Part shown: positions 60,697-64,000 of the stretch, piece after piece | Layout: every line of letters begins with the position of its first letter | Numbering within the stretch: the first letter of the stretch is position 1 | Notes under the pieces: model-generated | Seen by the model: only the letters and a program-made list of their open reading frames with translations | The model's database searches: none | Told to the model about the DNA's origin: nothing | Program-made: the position numbers and the translations under genes | Source of the DNA: Chryseobacterium sp. CH25 | Lineage (GTDB): Bacteria; Bacteroidota; Bacteroidia; Flavobacteriales; Weeksellaceae | Assembly (NCBI RefSeq): GCF_004119455.1 | Contig: NZ_NRQT01000003.1 | Coordinates: 310,001 to 374,000, forward strand | Direction of reading: 5' to 3' | Length of the DNA: 64,000 nt

Positions 60697-61734
60697 ATGA
60701 AAAAGACAACCATTCTTTCTTTGGACGGGGGCGGAATAAGAGGAATTATAACCTGTATTATTCTGCGCTACATAGAAGAACAGCTCCAGTATTATGATAA
60801 ACCGAGTGCTAAGCTTGGAGATTATTTTGATCTGGTGGCAGGCAGCAGCACTGGCGGGCTGATTGCCTCTATTATTCTATGTCCCGATGAAGTCCGTAAA
60901 GCAAAGTATTCTATCCAGAAAGGATTGGAACTGTATGCTGAAAAGGGCGGTGACATCTTCCAGGTTTCCTTTTGGGAAAAACTGGTTAATCCATTTGGAT
61001 TGTTGAATGAAAGGATTTCTCAGGAAGCACTTGAGAAAAATCTGAATGACTTTTTTGGAAATTTAGAATTAAAAGAGCTAATAAAACCTTGTTTAATAAC
61101 AAGTTATGATATAGAAAACAGAAGAGCAAAACTTTTCAATTCATGTGAAGCCCATCTCAGTACGGATAATTTCTATGTAAAAGATGTCTGCAGAGCTACT
61201 TCAGCAGCACCTACCTATTTCAGCCCGGTACAGATCAAATCTATGTATGGACAAATCTTCAGCCTGATTGACGGCGGTATGTTTGCCAATAATCCTGCTC
61301 TTTGTGCTTATGCTGAAGCCAGAAAAATTCCTTTTGCAGAGGTTTTAAAAAATCATCAGAAAGCCAATCATCCTGGAGTAAACGATATGATTATGATATC
61401 TATCGGAACAGGAATTGAAGCCAGACCTTATTCATTTAAAAAACTGGAAAAGGCTGGAAAAATTGGCTGGGTAAGCCCCATCATCGATATTTTAATGTCT
61501 GCTAACGCAGAAACCGTAGATTATCAGCTTTCTCAAATGTTCCAGACCTTAGGACTGAGAAATCAGAAAAATTATTACCGTCTGAATCCATCATTGAAAA
61601 ATGCTTCTCCTGCAATGGATAATGTAAGACGTTCTAATATTGAAAATCTGATACAAGCCGGACTAAGCTATATTGATGATAACCGGGAAGTTCTAAATCA
61701 GATTGTCCAAAAGCTCATCAGAAACAAAATATAA
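60697..61734 (+). CDS. Patatin-like phospholipase (CapV-like)
   Basis: A 345-residue cytoplasmic patatin domain protein. The oxyanion motif LDGGGIRGI is at about 9-17, the nucleophile elbow GSSTGG has S51, and the catalytic Asp is D192 in LIDGGMFANNP. The N-terminal STILSLDGGG context and length match bacterial patatins such as the CBASS effector CapV and toxin-like lipases. It would degrade membrane phospholipids. There is no nucleotidyltransferase or CBASS-like gene in the window, so the trigger would be different. The gene follows a dyad promoter and its stop overlaps an inverted repeat. It and the M15 peptidase are both envelope-degrading activities under matching control elements. Confidence 0.92.
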   Translation: MKKTTILSLDGGGIRGIITCIILRYIEEQLQYYDKPSAKLGDYFDLVAGSSTGGLIASIILCPDEVRKAKYSIQKGLELYAEKGGDIFQVSFWEKLVNPFGLLNERISQEALEKNLNDFFGNLELKELIKPCLITSYDIENRRAKLFNSCEAHLSTDNFYVKDVCRATSAAPTYFSPVQIKSMYGQIFSLIDGGMFANNPALCAYAEARKIPFAEVLKNHQKANHPGVNDMIMISIGTGIEARPYSFKKLEKAGKIGWVSPIIDILMSANAETVDYQLSQMFQTLGLRNQKNYYRLNPSLKNASPAMDNVRRSNIENLIQAGLSYIDDNREVLNQIVQKLIRNKI

Positions 61735-61777
61735 GCTTAAAAGCTTATATTAAACCCAAATAAGCTTTTAAGCTTAT
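61731..61777. repeat. Paired AAGCTT inverted repeats after the patatin gene
   Basis: ATAAGCTTAAAAGCTTAT (61731-61748) and ATAAGCTTTTAAGCTTAT (61760-61777) are exact reverse complements, separated by 11 bases; each is itself nearly palindromic. They can form an 18-base-pair hairpin or two smaller ones. The first overlaps the stop codon. A related AATAAGCTTATT lies at 61932-61943. No T-run follows. Confidence 0.7.
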
Positions 61778-62091
61778 ATTAAAATTCTCACCGAATTAAA
61801 ACGCTTGCTCTGTCAGTTTATAATATTCATCAAAAATTAAATAAAAATGAAAATAAATTATAACACGACAAGTTTTGACGCCCTAGTCAACTATATTTGA
61901 ATAAACAAAATAACCAAGGAAACCAAAGCTAAATAAGCTTATTCCAAACTTACATTACCCCTATTATTTTTAATAATAATCTTCAGTTCATCAAATACTG
62001 AACAGGGTATCTATTGCTCCATATTGAATATTAGTCTGCTAGCACTACTATATATTATTAACCAATTAATAACCTTAACAATTTTAGAATT
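61735..62091. other. Regulatory region before the DUF2589 gene
   Basis: A 357-base gap with no gene. In order: the AAGCTT repeats, dyad-promoter element D (61866-61899), a third AAGCTT palindrome (61932-61943), a small GTTCA/TGAAC hairpin (61986-62003) and AT-rich sequence to the ATG. The leader from element D is about 190 bases, unusually long for this genome. Confidence 0.6.
61866..61899 (+). promoter_or_regulatory. Dyad-promoter element D, upstream of the DUF2589 gene
   Basis: CGACA-agttt-TGACG (61866-61880), then 14 bases from its TTTG to the -7 box TATATTTG (61892-61899). Same spacing as A, B and C. Confidence 0.68.
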
Positions 62092-62682
62092 ATGGCAAAT
62101 TTAGTACAAGAATTAAACAGTTTAGATTTCAGTGTTTACATCGGAGGGCCTATGCAGGCAGCTATCAAGGCTCAGCATGATGCATCCATGTCACAAGTAA
62201 ATTTCATTAAAGAAGTAGGCTTTGAAGAAGGGGCTCCGGAAGGAGGAGCTAAAAAGCTTAAGTATGTGGATTTTATCTATACAAAATCTGTTCCCAGCAC
62301 AGCTGAAAACAATGATAGCGTAGTAAAATCAGAAGTAAAATTAAGTGTCCCATTGCTTTGTATGCTGTCAATTCCTTCTTTAAGAATTGATGAAATGACT
62401 ATTGATTTTAACGCCAAACTTAATTCTGTGGAAACTCAGAATATTGCTAGCGAATTCCAGGGAAGTGCTTCTCTCAGCGCTAAGTTCTGGAAAGTTAAAT
62501 TCAATGCTTCAGCTTCTTATAAGAAAACCAACTCAAGTACTTCGACTACGGAGAAAACTTATACGTTGGGCGTACATGTAAAAGCTGTAAATGACGAATT
62601 ACCGGCAGGTCTTTCAAAAATTATGGATATGTTAGAAGATGCTATTGTTGCTTCTGCAGCACCGGTAACTCCTACTCCTTAA
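62092..62682 (+). CDS. DUF2589-family protein
   Basis: A 196-residue cytoplasmic protein of the DUF2589 family. Family features: N-terminal helix with GGPMQAAIKAQHDASMSQVNF and IKEVGFEEG, then strands VDFIYTKSVP and KLSVPLLCMLSIPSLRIDE, the IDFNAKLNSVETQ strand, a Ser/Thr-rich middle (KKTNSSTSTTEKTY) and TLGVHVKAVNDELPAGLSKIMDMLEDAI. The function is unknown; the beta-rich centre with amphipathic helices at both ends is compatible with an oligomeric or membrane-associated assembly. It has dyad element D and a long leader upstream, and a strong GC-rich hairpin separates it from the next gene. Confidence 0.88.
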   Translation: MANLVQELNSLDFSVYIGGPMQAAIKAQHDASMSQVNFIKEVGFEEGAPEGGAKKLKYVDFIYTKSVPSTAENNDSVVKSEVKLSVPLLCMLSIPSLRIDEMTIDFNAKLNSVETQNIASEFQGSASLSAKFWKVKFNASASYKKTNSSTSTTEKTYTLGVHVKAVNDELPAGLSKIMDMLEDAIVASAAPVTPTP

Positions 62683-62690
62683 TTATTTTC

Positions 62691-62719
62691 AGGATGGCTG
62701 CTCCGGCAGCCATCCTTTT
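62691..62719 (+). terminator. GC-rich hairpin after the DUF2589 gene
   Basis: AGGATGGCTGC and GCAGCCATCCT pair perfectly around TCCG, followed by TTTT. It is the most stable hairpin in the window and may set the DUF2589 message apart from the two genes downstream. Confidence 0.9.
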
Positions 62720-62751
62720 AAAAATCATTATCAATTTAAAAAAAACTTATC

Positions 62752-63435
62752 ATGCCAAAATTGAATGAATATTTAGGAGGTATTGTCTCTGAAATTTCCA
62801 CAGCCAGAAAAATGACAGACTTACAGACTGTACAAATAGCTAAAGAATATGCTAAAGATGATTTATTGAAACATTTTTCCATTCCAAGAATGAAAGTGGG
62901 AACGGTAGACCTTACTATTCCTTTTGCTATAGCAGGAAGTCCCCCTATCTTGCCTTTCAGAGACTTTTCTTATGAAGAAATTACCAAAGTAGCCGCAGCA
63001 GATTATAATCCTTCTGATACAAAAAATGATCAGAATTTAAGAAATTTCCTAGCCAATCAGGAGCTTAGTTATAATGATTATATAACGAAGATCAAGGCTG
63101 AAAAAACACCTACCCTCACCGATACTCAAATGCAGTATTTTGACCCTATTTCAAAGTATATAGTAGAATACTGCCGTTCTCTTCCCAATTTTACATGGAA
63201 GAATACAGATCCCCAGTTTTTACAACAAAGCCTTTTCAACAGAATTGTTTTGGAAGCCAGAAGAGTTATTGAAAAGTTAGATAACCGGGAGATTATTGTA
63301 GAGGCAAACAAATTGATGCAACTGGATACCAAATGCCTGATTTTCGCTAAAATGAGTGTAAGCGAAGCAGGAATGGAGTGGTCGAGATACGAAGATATCA
63401 ATGGAAATATTATAGAAACACTTATCCCTGAATAA
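62752..63435 (+). CDS. Unknown protein, DUF2589 partner-like
   Basis: A 227-residue cytoplasmic protein. The N-terminal 65 residues (LGGIVSEISTARKMTDLQTV, IAKEYAKDDLLKHF, then IPRMKVGTVDLTIPFAI) follow the plan of the DUF2589 protein before it: an amphipathic helix and then a Pro-containing beta pair. The middle is helical (LSYNDYITKIKAEKTPTL) and the end (KMSVSEAGMEWSRYEDINGN) is beta-rich. I recognise no named family or catalytic motif. It starts 69 bases after the DUF2589 stop, beyond a strong hairpin, and precedes the last gene by 4 bases. A structural partnership with the DUF2589 protein is an inference. Confidence 0.82.
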   Translation: MPKLNEYLGGIVSEISTARKMTDLQTVQIAKEYAKDDLLKHFSIPRMKVGTVDLTIPFAIAGSPPILPFRDFSYEEITKVAAADYNPSDTKNDQNLRNFLANQELSYNDYITKIKAEKTPTLTDTQMQYFDPISKYIVEYCRSLPNFTWKNTDPQFLQQSLFNRIVLEARRVIEKLDNREIIVEANKLMQLDTKCLIFAKMSVSEAGMEWSRYEDINGNIIETLIPE

Positions 63436-63439
63436 TATA

Positions 63440-63562
63440 ATGAAAAAGTCACAGTTTATTTTAGTTTCCCAGTTAAAGGATCAGTTGCTGGAGTTTCCAG
63501 GTATTGTTTCTTCTTTAGAGAAAAAAGATCCTTTTTTGTTGAGAGAATGCTTTCATGGCTGA
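63440..63562 (+). CDS. Short ORF, likely the 5' part of the last gene
   Basis: A 40-residue frame beginning 4 bases after the previous stop: MKKSQFILVSQLKDQLLEFP, then GIVSSLEKKDPFLLRECFHG and a stop. Its last dozen residues look out of frame. In the -1 frame the same DNA reads DPFFVERMLSWLKSVEN if one T is added to the T6 run (63532-63537), continuing into the 63547 frame. The in-frame T TTT TTG at that spot is also a slippery heptamer. I believe the true protein starts here and runs to 63993 (about 184 residues). Confidence 0.6.
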   Translation: MKKSQFILVSQLKDQLLEFPGIVSSLEKKDPFLLRECFHG

Positions 63563-63993
63563 AATCTGTAGAGAATATTCTTTCTACGAACACCATTAGT
63601 GAAGTTTCAGAAATAGCAGGTTTCAGAAGTAAGATTCTGGCAGGTAAAATCAGTGATGATAGAAGCTTTAATGCTAAAAAAAACCAGCTCAAGGTTACCG
63701 CAAATCTTCTTCACGATGCACAAAACTGTGTGCTTAATGTATTACTGCCTCATGAAACAAAAATGAATGAATGCAGAGATATCACCAAACAAATACTGGC
63801 TTTAGCAGCGCAAACAACAAGTTCGCTTTATACTTCAGAAATAACATTTGAAGATTTTGTACAGAAAGTCTGGTCACATATCCTTTCCGATAATGATTTA
63901 AAATTAGGAGGCATCAAACTCAAATCAATGCTTTCTGAGATGGACATCATAATGCTTATTGCTGATGAAATAGATATTAAAGATTTTTCTTAA
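63547..63993 (+). CDS. Unknown helical protein, 3' part of a probably frame-split gene
   Basis: The frame from ATG 63547 encodes 148 residues, largely helical: SVENILSTNTISEVSEIAGF, NLLHDAQNCVLNVLLPHETK, QILALAAQTTSSLYTSEITF and a C-terminal LSEMDIIMLIADEIDIKDFS. No family, signal peptide or membrane helix is seen. ATG 63547 could be a genuine internal start coupled to the upstream ORF, with which it overlaps by 16 bases, but the sequence just before it in this frame (FVERMLSWLK) reads as a natural continuation of a longer protein. It ends 7 bases before the window edge and shares the operon of the 62752 gene. Confidence 0.72.
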   Translation: MLSWLKSVENILSTNTISEVSEIAGFRSKILAGKISDDRSFNAKKNQLKVTANLLHDAQNCVLNVLLPHETKMNECRDITKQILALAAQTTSSLYTSEITFEDFVQKVWSHILSDNDLKLGGIKLKSMLSEMDIIMLIADEIDIKDFS

Positions 63994-64000
63994 AACTAAA

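Noticed and set aside
60005-63993. Calling the last block a prophage or CBASS system
   Set aside because: Apart from the endolysin-like peptidase and the patatin there are no phage structural genes, integrase, att sites or CD-NTase in the window.
1-64000. CRISPR arrays, rRNA and tRNA genes
   Set aside because: No regularly spaced repeats, no rRNA-like sequence and no cloverleaf with a GTTCRA-type arm was found in the intergenic regions read.

Overview
The window looks like a chromosomal stretch from a Chryseobacterium-like member of the Flavobacteriia (Bacteroidota). The signs are AT-rich DNA, Bacteroidota-type -7 boxes (TAnnTTTG) just upstream of many starts, few purine-rich ribosome binding sites, a SusC/SusD pair, type IX secretion (T9SS) C-terminal domains on two secreted glycosidases, and many secreted proteins and lipoproteins of families typical of this group. 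I saw no tRNA, rRNA, CRISPR array, insertion sequence or integrase.

Layout. (1) 1-7 kb: the start of an AHSA1/SRPBCC gene cut by the left edge, a histidine kinase/response regulator pair, a lipoprotein with three HGxPxHxC repeats, a Cys-rich small secreted protein, and a TonB-dependent receptor carrying two N-terminal CxxC (HMA-like) modules. The last three look like a metal-handling group, probably copper. (2) 7-36 kb: a large locus for high-mannose N-glycan or alpha-mannan use. A plus-strand arm (GntR regulator, GH38, ROK kinase, two-domain mannose-6-phosphate isomerase, sugar porter) converges on a minus-strand arm (SusC, SusD, MFS, GH130, GH92, GH125, two tandem Endo-F/H-like GH18 enzymes, ROK, GH92, cupin isomerase) across a shared bidirectional terminator; an AraC regulator sits upstream of susC. 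Proposed flow: secreted GH18 enzymes release glycans from glycoproteins, SusCD imports them, GH92/GH125/GH38 trim the mannose, GH130 phosphorolyses the Man-GlcNAc core, and ROK kinases and isomerases feed glycolysis. (3) 36-59 kb: mixed core genes, including OsmC, TetR with a thiolase, FabF, a frame-broken TlpA-like oxidoreductase, L,D-transpeptidase-like protein, MsrB, DUF445, PyrD, TruC, glycyl-tRNA synthetase, M48 protease, a serine hydrolase, a dicarboxylate/glutamate symporter and a DcaP-like porin. (4) 58.5-64 kb: an accessory block with a UmuC-type polymerase, an endolysin-like M15 peptidase, a patatin-like phospholipase, a DUF2589 protein and two unknown genes.

The most interesting signal is in block 4. 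Four copies of a dyad CGWCA-N5-TGWCG, each exactly the same distance from a TAnnTTTG box, lie in front of the M15 peptidase (two copies), the patatin and the DUF2589 gene. This points to a co-regulated module joining a cell-wall hydrolase, a membrane phospholipase and uncharacterised proteins, next to an error-prone polymerase. Its function is unknown; stress-induced lysis, defence or a particle-related role are possibilities. Two genes (near 40.67 kb and 63.53 kb) are split by -1 shifts at homopolymers that also match slippery heptamers, so read error, decay and programmed recoding all need separating.
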